From: Prillingera fragicola
Lineage: Eukaryota > Basidiomycota > Tremellomycetes > Trichosporonales > Trichosporonaceae
Assembly (NCBI GenBank): GCA_002335605.1
Contig: BEDY01000012.1
Span: 62,001 to 126,000 of the forward strand
Length of the DNA stretch: 64,000 bases
Direction of reading: 5' to 3'
Below the pieces are notes generated by a model. It was not told the DNA's origin, did no database searches, and was given only the letters and a program-made list of their open reading frames with translations. Both the position numbers and the translations under genes were made by a program. Below are positions 33,368 through 44,500 of the stretch, piece by piece (within the stretch, counting starts at the first letter, position 1; every line of letters starts with the position of its first letter).

Positions 33368-34308
33368 CTAAATAAGCAAGGCAGCAGCAGCAGCAAGGAC
33401 CGCAACGGCTACACCAGGCCTGACAGCACTAGCCCCTGCGCTATACGTCCCATTCCTGCCGCCAGCACCATGATATCCGCCTCCAGCGACCACGCCGGCG
33501 CCAACGCCCACACCGGCGCCGACTCCCGCGCCGGCTGCCACGCCGCCTGCGCTGCTGCCCTTTGTCCCCGAGGTCCCCGAGGAGCCCGAGGTGCCGCCGC
33601 CGCCTGCGGGCGAGTAGGGCGGGGGCGCGGCGCCGGGCGAGTACGGTGGTGGCGAGCCCTTGGTTCCAGAGGAGGAGGAGGAGCCGCCCTTACCGCCGCC
33701 TGATGAGCCGCCGCCGCCGCCACCGCGTCCTCCTCCTCCTCCGCCGCCGCCTTTTCGTGTGACGAGCAAGGGGGCGTGGGGCGGGGGGATTGCGTCGACG
33801 ATGTGTAGGACGCCGTTGGGGAGGGGGATGTCCCGGTGGGTTATTGTGAGGTGCTGGTTTGTTAGGGTCAGGAATGTGCCGTCGTCGGTTGTGGAGAAGA
33901 TGGCGGGGACGCCAGAGTCGAGGTGGACGGCGTCGTTGGCGCCTGTGCTGGGGTGGGTTGTTGTTGTGAACTGTAGGTTAGCTTTTGTAGGTGGCGAGAA
34001 GCAGGACTCACATAGTTGGCAATGTCAGAGAGATCAGTGTCGTGGTCGTCCGCCCACGCCGAGTCGGCTGGGGCAAAGAGCGTGACGTGCTCGCTGTTGG
34101 CGAGCGGGTCGAGCGCGTCGCATGCCTCGGGATTGGTGGCAAGAGCGTGCAGCAGGCGGCTGAGAATGTTTGCGTCGTTGGCTTGGAGGATTGGAGCCAC
34201 GGTGCGGACGTAGGCGTTAGCTGCTTTGCATGCTGGTGGGACGGTGTCGTTGGATGTTGGGAGGGCTGTGGCGAGCAGAGGGGCGAGGAGGAGTGTGAAG
34301 AGCCTCAT
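33368..34308 (-). CDS. Secreted fasciclin (FAS1) domain protein, probably GPI-anchored
   Basis: ATG at 34308 opens a clear signal peptide (MRLFTLLLAPLLATALP). One FAS1 domain follows: ILSRLLHALATNPEACDALD, then the H1-type HVTLFAPADSAW, a 41-nt intron after DIANY, then VHLDSGVPAIFSTTDDGTFL and the H2-type GVLHIVDAIPPP. The C-terminal third is Gly/Ser/Pro-rich low complexity (poly-Gly runs, SPPPYSPGAAPPPYSP). It ends in a hydrophobic tail (VRPGVAVAVLAAAAALLI) preceded by small residues, as expected for a GPI anchor signal. FAS1 proteins mediate cell-surface adhesion. A TATA-like element lies 95-100 bp upstream. Stop TAG is at 33368-33370. Confidence 0.85.
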
Positions 34309-34402
34309 TGTGAGGAGGTGTCGTGGGTTGTGGGTGAGACTTGAGCAAGAACAAGTTGGAAGTAGCAAAGTGTACATTGACAAGAACTGCGGATGGTCGT
34401 GC

Positions 34403-34408
34403 TTTATA
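34403..34408 (-). promoter_or_regulatory. TATA-box candidate for the fasciclin gene
   Basis: TATAAA read on the minus strand, about 95 bp upstream of the start at 34308. Such boxes are uncommon at housekeeping genes and suit a regulated surface protein. Confidence 0.5.
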
Positions 34409-34486
34409 CATCCAACAACGCAGGCACCATCCGCAGGTGGTGGTGCACAGCTCATGACGATACTACGAGCTACAGCACTACAGTAG

Positions 34487-34502
34487 CATGCACTAGTGCA
34501 TG
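34487..34502. repeat. Perfect 16-bp palindrome CATGCACTAGTGCATG
   Basis: The sequence equals its reverse complement over 16 bases, about 180 bp upstream of the fasciclin start and about 80 bp upstream of its TATA-like box. A homodimeric regulator site is possible; this is inference. Confidence 0.6.
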
Positions 34503-34770
34503 ACTCGAGGTCTCTATGCAGTGCATAGCATACCCAAACCCGACCCATAGCATGATGACTCGAACGGCTGTTCTGCGTGTCGTGTCTCGGCGCGTGCAAG
34601 AATAGCCTTGTACAGTTTTGAAACACTCTGCACACTGTACCTGGCCGCATCCCCGCTCACCGTCGGAACGGCACAGCATGCAGCCCGCTCGACATCTCCT
34701 ACAGTCTCATTCAATCAAAAAGGTTACAGGCATGCACAGCTTTGCACTACTACCACCGATTCAGAACGGA

Positions 34771-34794
34771 GCACCCAGCACCCAGCACCCAGCA
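34771..34794. repeat. 7-bp tandem repeat (GCACCCA x3.4)
   Basis: Three perfect GCACCCA units plus a partial GCA in non-coding DNA. Confidence 0.7.
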
Positions 34795-35467
34795 AAGCCT
34801 AGGCGAGGAGCGGCGACGGAACCAAACCAGAGCGCAGCGCATGACGTCCTCTGCGCCGAGGCAAACGACCGAGCCGAGCACGCCGGGCACCGGCTGTGGC
34901 GTCCTGCAGAGCATGCAGAGTTCACGTTTGCCATGCCCGTCTTCAGCAACTCTCCCCTCTACGAGTCGTTCACTATCGGCATGGTCCGTGGCACACCACC
35001 AGGTCTTGCATACTGACCGTTCCGGGTAATTTACATTTTACGCCGCCGATGTGTACCCGGATGCCCAGCTGCCCAGTATCTCGCACTGAGCGTGACGGGG
35101 AAGACGAGACCACCGAGGAAGATCGACTGCGAGGTCACGGTGTCTTGCCCTACGCTGATGACGGAGAACGGATGACGCTGTTGCCGATCATATCGCCGGG
35201 TTTCTCCAGTTGCTAGGAGTCGAGTCAAGAGGTCGTAGTTCTTCAAACGTCAGCAATGGGCACCCTCGGCCAGGCGTCCTCGTAGTGGCGCCACTTTCCC
35301 TTCAGTCCACTCTTGGTCAGTCCACCCACGCCGCATGCAGGATATCAATGCCATGTCTATAATGCTCCCTACCACACCAACGCCCACAGCAACCCCCAAA
35401 GCCCCGCGCCAGCACCAAGGCCAAGGGGCGGCCTCCTCCCCGCTGCCGAGCCACCCCGGCCAGCACG

Positions 35468-36300
35468 CTAATAGTCGTCGTCGGCATCAGCGTCCGCCGA
35501 GCGCAAGCGGCTGTTCTTGTCCTCCCACTCGAGCCACGAGCCGACATAGTTGCGCACATTCGGGTATCCCATTGCTTCGGCCATCTCGCACGCAATGCCA
35601 CTACGGCGGCCAGAGCGGCAGAAGAACACAATGTTCTGCGACTTGGCCGGCTTGGGGAACGCAAACTCCTGGTCGTCTGTCAGCGACGCAGCAAAGGCAC
35701 GAGCGGCCGGCGGCAATGGCCGATTCCGATTCCGGCTGTCCGAATCTCATCTGCCCACCGGCGCGGCACTCACATGCTGGAACTCTGCCTGGTGGAAATT
35801 CGCGTCGAGGGCGTCGTCGAGGCGCGACAGGGGGAGGTTTACTGACGACGGGATCGTGCCGAGCGCGACCTCGTCGGGCTCGCGGCAGTCGACGAGCAGG
35901 ATTTTCTGGCGGTTAGCACTTGCGCTCACTGCGGTGCTTGGGATGGCGGCGGTGGGGCAACGCGGGGGTGGGGGTGTGTTGCACCGACACGGCCTCCATC
36001 ACACCACGCGCGCGACTGTGTTCTCGACGTTTGGTGACTCACGTCATTAGGCATACGAGTAATGGGCTTGAGCTCGCTGTAGCTGATCGTAGGCGACGCG
36101 GCCCACTTGTTGCGAACCTCGCGGGCGCGGATAGTGGACGCGGAGAAGGCGCGGACTGATGATGCAGATGGGACTGGTGCGCGTGCTGCGATGCCGGCGC
36201 GCAGAGCGAGCGAGGACGAGGCGACGATGGGACGCGCGAGACGGCTGCTGCAGGGGCAGTCGCCTGCTACGCGACGGAGGGCGGTGCGGAGGGATGCCAT
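35468..36300 (-). CDS. RDL2: Mitochondrial rhodanese-domain sulfurtransferase (Rdl2-like)
   Basis: This is a single-domain thiosulfate sulfurtransferase. ATG at 36300 opens an Arg/Ser/Ala-rich presequence (MASLRTALRRVAGDCPCSSR and onward to FSASTIRARE) typical of matrix targeting. After WAASPTISYSELKPI and an intron, the rhodanese domain has KILLVDCREPDEVALGTIPS, then SVNLPLSRLDDAL, a second intron, and NIVFFCRSGRRSGIACEMAE with the active-site Cys in the loop CRSGRRSG, followed by GYPNVRNYVGSWLEWEDKN. The last residues are acidic (DADADDDY). The loop is six residues (CRSGRR), as in active single-domain rhodaneses. The symbol follows the yeast mitochondrial paralogue and is less certain than the fold. 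It is divergent from mL44. Confidence 0.82.
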
Positions 36301-36726
36301 TGTGGTGGAGTGGATGAGGGAGAGTACAGATGCTAGAGTGTGCTTATAAAGACAAGAGAAGAGAAAGAGAGTGGCGTGAGTAAGAAGATGTTGTGCTCGA
36401 CGTCATGACTTTTTCCGAATCTCAGAACATCTTCCACCACATCTCGCCATACATGTCGGAAGCATAACAGCGTGTATCTCGCGTGGGAATATGCTTATGT
36501 AATACTCCGGCTTTGATCACCGTGGGAAACCTGCAAACGACCACCATTTCCCTTGCGCAAAAAACGGTTTCCGTCAAAACCAACTGCTATACAAATCCCA
36601 AACATCTGTCTCTCTACGCCAAAAGCAAGGCATCACAGCCTACATCTCTCATCGGTAGCAGCACGAGCACATCAAGAACGGCACCCTTCCTACTTCTGGC
36701 CTTTCTCCCCCGCTCGCCAACCCGCC
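36301..36726. other. Divergent promoter rhodanese / mL44
   Basis: This is 426 bp between start codons. A TATAAAG (about 36345) is visible on the + strand, pointing away from the rhodanese gene and some 380 bp from the mL44 start, so its use is doubtful. Confidence 0.4.
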
Positions 36727-38014
36727 ATGAACCCCCTCGCCCCCCGCCTCGTCTCCTCGGTCTGGCAGCGCCGTCTGTCCAAGACCCCGCTCAGGAGGCG
36801 GCTCACAGAGGCCTCGCGCTCTTTTACCACCTCGACGCCCGTCATGGTCCAGAGGCGACTCGCAGCGCAGCAGGACCCCCACAACCCCGCCGCCCTCTCT
36901 GCCCTCTTGTCGCGTCTCTCCCTCCCCCCCTCACCCGCCCTTCACTCTGCCCTCCTCGCGTGCCTCACCCACCCATCCTACGTGTCCGCCGCGCCCACCG
37001 TCGAGGAGCCCACCGAGCCCAACCCCGACGCCCCGGCAACTGAGTCCGCGACCGAGACCAACGAGCTGCTCGCCTCGCTTGGAAACTCGCTTTTGGCCCT
37101 GTTTGCCTCCGAGACCCTCGCGGCCCGCTACCCCCACCTCCCCACCTCGGCGCTGCAGGATGCGCTCACGGCGTTCTGCGGACCGGCGGCGTGTGTCTCT
37201 GTCGCCCGCGGTCTTGGTCTCGGTGTCACTGCCGACGCCGGTAGGCTCAACGCCCGCGCCAATCCCGTGGCGGCCATGCCTATCCGCTGGCGCCGTCCCC
37301 TCCGCGATGAGTCGGGTCTCGAGCTCGAGACGCCTGTGGCCCGCAGCTTCCGTGACGAGAAGGCCAAGAAGCGCGAGGCAAAGTGGGAGGACGGTGTTGG
37401 CAGTGCCGTCAAGGCGTTTATCGGTTTGATTTACCAGGAGAAGGTAAGTGTTTGTGCAAAGTCGTGTAGACCACATATTGACTAGCGAAGGGTATCCACG
37501 CCGCAAAGGAGTTTGTGCAGGCGCACTTCATGACCCGTCATGTCGACATGCCTGCAATCTTCAAGTTCCGTCAGCCCAAGCACGTTCTCTCGAACCTTGT
37601 CAGCAAACAGCTGCGGAACGCCGGCATGCCCGGGTCGGCGTCGGCAGGAAGGATCGAGTCTCGGTGAGTCTAGCTGAAGCTGGCTATTGCTGACAGAGTA
37701 GCGTTCTCGCATCCACCGGTGTCAACTCGCAGGCACCCCTGTTCAACGTCGGTCTCTTCCTCGGCAACGGCCTCAAGCTCGCCGAGGGCCACGGCTCGTC
37801 CCTCGCAATGGCCGAGCACCGCGCAGCCACCAACGCCTTGCTGTCCGTCTTCCTCGTCCGTTCCGAGAACGGCACCGAGGCAAACGAGACCTACACCCCG
37901 ACGTCGGCACATGCTGCCCGCCCGATTGGCGCGCAGGGGCTCGCGGGCGAGGCGGGGGAGTTTGTGCGTCTGCCTACGGGTAATGGCGAGACGATTGTCG
38001 AGTCGAGGCGATAG
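36727..38014 (+). CDS. MRPL3: Mitochondrial large ribosomal subunit protein mL44 (MRPL3)
   Basis: mL44 is an RNase III-derived structural protein of the mitoribosome large subunit. ATG at 36727 opens a presequence (MNPLAPRLVSSVWQRRLSKT). The catalytically dead RNase III-like domain is visible in ALHSALLACLTHPSYV, TNELLASLGNSLLALFASET and DGVGSAVKAFIGLIYQEKG. The canonical acidic signature is degenerate, as in the family. Exon 3 after GMPGSASAGRIESR carries the double-stranded-RNA-binding region (PLFNVGLFLGNGLKLAEGHG; SLAMAEHRAATNALLSVFL). Two introns lie near 37445-37490 and 37664-37700. Stop is at 38014. Confidence 0.88.
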
Positions 38015-38461
38015 ATAGGCATTTGGCACGCATGCATCATTCAGACATCACGACGGGGAGGCCGGGGTCGGGGGAGGAGATGCGCTGCATCGTCGTTTAG
38101 GATTGGACGTGGCAATGGCCTGGCCGGGAGTGACGTACGTTCGCATTTTCCTCAGTTACCATTCTCGGAGCCCTCGCTAGACATGCATGGCTTGACTACC
38201 GGACATGCATAGCTCGACTACTGTGCATTGACAGCCTGCATCTGAGCTGCACTGGCTGTACCATTGCCATCGCAAGAGTAGCAGATTACCCTTTTTGTCA
38301 CTCCCATCCCTCCACCAGGCACCCACTCGCTGCTGATAATTTTGCTCCCGCTTCCTGTACACGGAATTCCTTGCACAAAGTTGGAGAGTTCATGGTCCAC
38401 CGGCAGGTTTGTTGTGACGTCCACCCTCTTCCCATCGACCACACGCAACACAGCAACCACA
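38015..38461. other. Intergenic, mL44 3' / MAK11 promoter
   Basis: This is 447 bp without a gene. It contains a 20-bp imperfect direct repeat at 38180-38221 and several ATGCAT motifs. Confidence 0.5.
38180..38221. repeat. 20-bp imperfect direct repeat, period 22
   Basis: GACATGCATGGCTTGACTAC (38180-38199) recurs at 38202-38221 with two mismatches and a 2-bp spacer. It lies 240-280 bp upstream of the MAK11 start, and each unit contains an ATGCAT core. The role is unknown. Confidence 0.65.
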
Positions 38462-40047
38462 ATGGGCAAGCAGACAAAGAGCAAGCCCTCGGCAAAGACC
38501 AAGCGTTCCACGCCATACACCAAGAACAAGGGCCCGAAAAAGGCCACTGTCGAAGTCACGTATGACGGCGACGCTCCTGCAGCCACAAAGCTCGACAAGG
38601 GCAAGGCCCGCGCTGCTCCTGCCCCCGCAGCCGTTACCGTCCCCGAGGTCGAGTCAGAGGTCGACGAGGACGAGACCATGGCTGTCGAGGACGACACCGC
38701 GGCCGTCGACCCGGACGCGCCCACGTTCAAGGTCATTGCCGGCAGCTACGAGAAGCTGCTGTACGGCCTGCAGGGAGCGTATGACGGTGCGGGCAAGTTG
38801 ACGCTCGAGCCGATCTTCATCTTCCCGGCGCACTTGCGCTGCGTCAAGGCTGTTGGGGCTTCTCCTGGCGGCAAGTGGCTTGCGACCGGTAGTGAGGATG
38901 AGTTTATCAAGGTTTGGGACTTGAGGAGGAAGAAGGAGGTTGGATCGTTGAGTCAGCACACTGGTACGTTCCTGCGGGTGTTCTGCAGAGCTAGTTTCTA
39001 ACGCGCTCAGGCTCCATCACTTCTGTTACATTCCCCACCCGCTCGCATCTCCTCGCCACCTCGGACGACGCCACGCTCTCCCTCTTCCGCACGTCCGACT
39101 GGGCGCTCCTCAAGTCGCTCAAGGGCCACTCGGGCCGCGTCAACCACGTCGACGTGCACCCTACCGGCCGCGTCGCGCTGTCAGTCGGCAAGGACCAGAC
39201 CCTCAAGATGTGGGACCTCATGCGCGGTCGCGGCGCCGCATCCCTGGCTCTCGGCTCTGAGGCTGAGCTCGTCCGTTTCTCCCCGCGCGGCACTCACTTT
39301 GCCGTGCTCTTCCCCAAGAAGATTGAGGTCTACTCGCTCAAGCTCAAGCTTCTGCACACTCTTGAGACCAAGAGCCGCTACAACTCTGTTCTCTTTGCCG
39401 ATATTCCCAGCGTTGACGAGGAGGCTGAGACCCCCGAGCTGCTTCTGGCCGGCACCGAGAAGGGTGTCGTCGAGGTGTACGAGGTCGACTACGAGGAGGC
39501 CGAGGATGAGGGGGAGCAGGAGGAGGACGACGAGGACGAGGACTTCCAGCCCCTCGACACATTCGACTGCCAGCGCAAAGCCACCTTTGTCGGCCACACC
39601 AACCGCATCAAGTCCATGTCGACGCTGCCGTTCATCACGGCCGAGGGCGAGCCCACGGCTTTGCTCGCAACAGTGTCGACCGACGGGTTCATCAGCGTTT
39701 ACGACATTGCCAATGCCCTCGAGGGTACAGGGGAGGGATCCGAGTACACCCCCGAGGCGAGCTACAACACGCAGGGCACGCGCTTGACGTGTGTCTCGCT
39801 TGCGGACGGTGGGGCGCCTGTCAAGCGCCAGGCTGCCAAGCAGGTCGTCAAGGCTGTTGACGGCAAGCGCGCATCGTTTGCTGTTCCTGCCGATGAGGAG
39901 GAGGAGGAGGAGGATGACGAGGAGGAGGAAGAGGGGGACATGTACGAGAACTCGGACGACGAGAGCGAGGGAGGAATGCAGGTTGAGATTGAGGGCGAGG
40001 ACGAGGAGGAGGAGGAGGAGGAAGATGAGGGAGAGTACGAGGACTAG
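38462..40047 (+). CDS. MAK11: MAK11/PAK1IP1 WD40 ribosome-biogenesis factor
   Basis: Mak11 acts in the nucleolus in early 60S assembly. ATG at 38462 opens a Lys-rich, nuclear-targeting-like leader (MGKQTKSKPSAKTKRSTPYT). WD40 repeats follow: HLRCVKAVGASPGGKWLATG then FIKVWDLRRKKEVGSL; SITSVTFPTRSHLLATSDDA; LKSLKGHSGRVNHVDVHPTG with VGKDQTLKMWDLMRGR; and later KATFVGHTNRIKSMSTLPFI. One intron follows SLSQHTG (near 38965-39010). The last 60 residues are almost wholly Glu/Asp (from about 39896), encoded by repeated GAG/GAC codons. The propeller fits the Mak11 family and the acidic tail is common in nucleolar factors. Confidence 0.88.
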
Positions 40048-40269
40048 GCGAGTTGGAAGAGGTTATAGACTGGCATATGCTATGCGTGCTGTATCATATC
40101 GTGTTCTCGGTGTGCTGGGTCGTGAACGGCAATGGGCAGTGGTTCTGACAAAGTCCATGGCTGGGCGCCACATGGTGGAGGCAACGCGTCATTCAAGGCA
40201 CATCCACCACCTGCTCGTCTCTTGTCATTCTACTCTTCTCCATCAACAACAACAAGCCTATCACTCATC

Positions 40270-41445
40270 ATGTCCGACAAGGAGACACTCGCAGGAATGG
40301 GCTTTGCCCAGGACCGTATTGAATGTAAGTCCCTCTCCGCGCACCACATAGGTACTCGCCATCACCTCAGCGCTGACAACCAGGGGCTCTCCGCGCGACC
40401 CGCAACGCCGGCCTCCAGCCGGCAATGGACCACCTGCTGGAGAACGCCGACAAGCCGATCCCCTCTGCCGAGACGGACGCGGCAGCAGCCGACGCCGAGG
40501 AGGACGCCGCGGCGCCCCCGGACTCGGGCGAGGCAAAGTCCATCAAGTGCTCCGAGTGCGGTAAGGTGTTCAAGTCGTCGGCGACCGCGAGCTTCCATGC
40601 GGAACGCAGTGGACATCAGGAGTTTGAGGAGAGTACCGAGGAGGTAAGTCATGTTGCCTGGTGTTTGCAACGAGCGGCGGCTGACGCGTGCAGATCAAGC
40701 CCCTCACCGAGCAAGAGAAGAAGGACAAGCTCGCCGACCTCCGTGCCCGTCTGGCCGAGAAGCGCGCCGTGCAGGGCAAGGAGGACGCCAAGACTGCAAA
40801 GGCCAACGAGGCGCTGCGCCGTAAAGCCGGCCAGGACCTGGGCCGCGTGCGCGAGGATATGGAGGCCAAGGAGGCCGCCAAGGATGTCGAGCGCAAGCGT
40901 CGTGGTGCGTTGATGCGTCCAGTTGCTGGCCATCGCTGACAAAGTTGTAGAGAAGCTCGAGGACCAGCGGGCGCGCGCGGCTGTGAAAGCCCAGATTGAG
41001 GCGGACAAGCGCGAGCGTGCAGCCAAGGCGGCGCAGGACAAGGCTGTCCGTGAGGGAGCAGCTACTGAGGCTGCTACAACGCCTGTGGTGGCTGCCAAGC
41101 CTGCGGCGGCGGTCAAGAGCAGCGAGAACCCCGAGACGCGTCTGCAGATCCGCTTGCACGTTGGTGGTGCGCCGCTGGTCAAGACGTTCCCCAGTGACAA
41201 CAGTGAGTGCCCCGGTGTTGCGTAGGCTGACGAGTAGCTCTCACCGACGTGGCCGAGTTTGTCGCTAGCCAAAACTTGGCTTACGATGTTGGTACTGTCA
41301 AGTTTGCGACGACTTTCCCTCGGTAGGTCTCAGTGTGTGTCAATGCGCTAATGGCTGCAGCAAGCAGTACAGCGCCGACGACATGCACAAGACGCTGCGC
41401 GAGAATGGCCTTACGCCCAGCGCGGTCCTCATGGCCAACATCTAA
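40270..41445 (+). CDS. UBXN1: UBA-C2H2-UBX domain protein (UBXN1/SAKS1-like)
   Basis: This is a p97/Cdc48 cofactor that can bind ubiquitin. ATG at 40270 gives the UBA domain (LAGMGFAQDRIEW, then ALRATRNAGLQPAMDHLLEN) split by an intron. A zinc finger follows, IKCSECGKVFKSSATASFHA then ERSGHQEFEES (C-x2-C and H-x5-H ligands), of the type seen in Otu1/YOD1. A long charged coiled coil (EKKDKLADLRARLAEKRAVQ onward) leads to a C-terminal UBX domain with TRLQIRLHVGGAPLVKTFPS, LTDVAEFVASQ and VKFATTFPRKQYSADDMHKT, ending ENGLTPSAVLMANI at TAA 41443-41445. The FP-R loop that contacts Cdc48 is present (TFPRKQ). Five short introns are inferred. Confidence 0.87.
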
Positions 41446-41555
41446 TCGGCGATACTACAAGATCCTCTTACACATGTAAAACAGATTACAACTGACGGCG
41501 GATACTGCTACTGGTACATGACTAGAGCTACAGATAGTCTAACGCCTCAACTCGC

Positions 41556-44500
41556 TCACTCACTCTGCGTCCTCCCCACTGCGTCCAGCGTAGGCTTCCC
41601 CTCTTCACCCCCACTTTCTCGCGAAGCGGCATCTCCCTCCCTCTCCTCTTCTCCATTGAGCCCAAGCGACCCAAGCCGCTTGGAAGGAATCATGTCATCC
41701 GACAGGGCACGCCACCCACTCGAGCTATCTCCCCGACTCACGGGTCGGGACGCCGGATGACCTCGGTCAGCAGTGCGTTTCTTGACCACATCTTGGACTT
41801 TGCGCAAGAGGTCGTCGAGGCGGTAGGGCTTGATCACGACGCAGTCAAAGTCGGCCATTGCTTCGTCCAGCTGGGCCTGGCGCGCGTTGCCCGCTGCAAT
41901 TCATCAGTTTACTGGCTCTTGCGAGTCGACCAAGACTTACTAAGCGCAATGACATTGCTGGGGAGCAGCTTTCCCGCTACCTCGTCCTCGCGGAGGAGGC
42001 GCGTGGCAGTGTATCCGTCCATGACGGGCATTTCGAGGTCCATGAGCACCACGTCAAAGCGGCGCGCGACGGCGGCGTCGTGGCCGTTGGGCACCATGAC
42101 CGTTCGCAGGATCTCGAGCGCTTCCAAGCCGTTCTGCACCGCTGGCGGCGTCAGCTTCTCTCTGTTGGCTAAACTTACACTCCGTGACGAGACCGACATG
42201 CTTGAGCTGCCGCACAAGCACTGTGCGATTGATGAAATTGTCCTCGACGACAAGCACGCGCAGCGGCGGCGCACCAGCGCGTGGCCGCCACGGCCCGGGG
42301 GCAGCCTCTGACGCCTCCTTGGGCACTGGGGCAAGACACGGGCGGGTACGGATGAAGAATCTGAAGTTCGACCCGTGGCCATACTTGCTGACGACCTCTA
42401 TGCGGCCGCCCATGCGCTCCGTAATCTTGCGACAGACAAAGAGGCCGAGTCCCGAGCCGCCAAAGACCGTGTGGGTCTTTGCGGACCCCTGGGTGAAGCG
42501 CTGGAAGAGCGTCTCGAGCTCGCCGGATGTCAAGCCTGGGCCAGTGTCGGACACCGACGCAAAGAGGTAGAGGGGTGTGCCGATTTGGACACGCCGGTGG
42601 GGTTCGGTTGGTGGCGGCTTTGCGCAGGTCGAGCCTTCGGGGGCTGCCGTGCCAATGTCGAGGTTTAGGTGGATTTGGCGGACTTCGCTGTTGGCGACGA
42701 ACCGGATGGCATTGGCGAGCAGGTTTGTCAGACTGTTGTCAGCTGTGTATGTGGAGGAGGACGTACACTTGGCCCAGGCGAACGGGATCCAGCATGATGG
42801 TCGTGACGCCGAGGCGGTCAAACGAGTCGGTAATGTGGAGGTAGAGCTCGATGCCCTTCATGCGTGCTTCGTTCTGAAAGACGCTCAAAACCTTTTGGGC
42901 CTCTTTGCGAATATTGGTCTCGACGTCAAACATTTCTGCAGTCAGCTACCAGCTCGGCACAATGACTCACGGAAGAGGTCGAGCTGGATCTTGCCAAGCG
43001 ACAGCACGTCGTTACTGATCCGCTCCTGCGTGAGCGCACACTGGTAGATGCTGTCGAGCGCTTCCAGGTCCTCGTTCATTGTCACGAGCACCTGCTCCGT
43101 GGGGCTGAAGGCGCCGCCGGTCTTGAGCAGCTTGGCCATCTCCAAGTGCAAGCTCGACAGGTTGGTCTTCACCAGTGACGCGCACTGCATCAGGCTGCTG
43201 ATGGGGTTGCGAATCTCATGCCTGCGTGTCAGCTCCGTGAGAAAGTCGGACTCACGAAGTAATGTCAATCAACAGCTCCTGCTGCATCTTGGCCTCCTCC
43301 GCCTCCATCCTCCGCTGCTCAGCTTCCTTGACCCTCTGCCTCTGCAGCTCCTCGTTGAGCTTTCTCTCGGTGATGTCGATACAGCAGCCGACAAACCCGC
43401 TCGGCGCGCCTCGGTGCGTAGACTGCAACTTGATGATCTGGCACGACACTCCCCCGTAAGTTTAGACTTCCAGCAGTGTACTCACTCCAATTGCCGTTGA
43501 TCCACTGCCACTCCTCGGTGGTCTGGTGCACGTCGTGGTTGAGGAGGAACATCTCCCACTTGGCGCGCACGGACGCTTGCTGGGTGCTGGAGATATAGTC
43601 GCCCCAGTTGGTCACGTCGCCCGTCTTGGGATAGCCAGAGATATCGTACCAAGCGGCGTTGACGTAGGTCACGTAGCCTTCTGGTGTGCAGCGGAAGATG
43701 CCCATGGGCGATTCTGCAGTCAGCACGACCGACGCCGCAAGGCTTACGTTCTGTCAAGGCGCGCAGCTCCGAGGTACGTTCCTCAAACCTGGCCTCCAGC
43801 GCGCGGCGTTTCTTGCCTAGCTGCAATTGCATGTGCCCGCGCGCGAGCAGTTCGCGCGCATTGAACGGCTTGGACAAGTAATCTGCTACGTCAGCCACAC
43901 CCTCGTCGCAAACCTCACCATCCGCGGCAAGAGCGTCGTCCGGCCTAGCATCGTCGACACCAGTAAGCATGATAAACGGCACCATCTGCTGCGCCTTTGA
44001 GCCCTTTCTCAGCGCACTCAACAACCCAAACCCGTTTAGGCGCGGCATGATCACGTCGGCAATGACGAGATCAGGCGCGCACTCTTTCCAAACCTCGAGC
44101 GCCTCCTGCCCGTCCCGCGCCTCAATGACGGTACAGAACGGCTCAAAGATGGAACGCATGTATCGCCGCGTGTCCGCCAGGTCGTCGACGAGCAGGATAA
44201 CGTCGGTGGGCACAAAGTACAACGTTGTGGGATCCACGCCCCAAGACCGTTGGTATGCGGCCATGTCGTTCCCAGGCCCGCTGCCGCTGTCGAGCGTCTC
44301 AGTGTCCCAGCCGTGCGGGCGCGGGTTGAGTATTGGGCTTTTGGGGTGGGCCAGCACAGAGTCTAATGGCAAGTGTGCGCGGCCGCGCAGCAGTGTGATC
44401 CGGAACGTTGTCCCGTCTGCTCGTTAGTCAAGGTGGGACACGGGGACACCGGGCACTCACGCAACCCGTCCGGCGACTCGTCGGCCGTGGTGCTCTCAAC

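Larger units (their letters stand above)
34309..35467. other. Intergenic region (1.16 kb) with palindrome and short tandem repeat
   Basis: This is the promoter side of the fasciclin gene and 3' flank of the rhodanese gene. It contains the 16-bp palindrome at 34487-34502 and a 7-bp tandem repeat at 34771-34794. A 62-codon Ser/Thr-rich frame begins at an ATG near 34843, but nothing supports it as a gene. Confidence 0.45.

Noticed and set aside
33600..33770. CCG/CCT-rich repeats on the + strand with open frames
   Set aside because: They encode the Gly/Ser/Pro-rich stalk of the minus-strand fasciclin protein; the + frames are shadows.
34843..35029. 62-codon Ser/Thr-rich small frame beginning at an ATG near 34843
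   Set aside because: Chance frames of this size are common, and there is no motif, conservation evidence or splice pattern.
39896..40044. GAG/GAC-rich microsatellite-like stretch
   Set aside because: It is the in-frame acidic tail of MAK11, not an independent repeat element.
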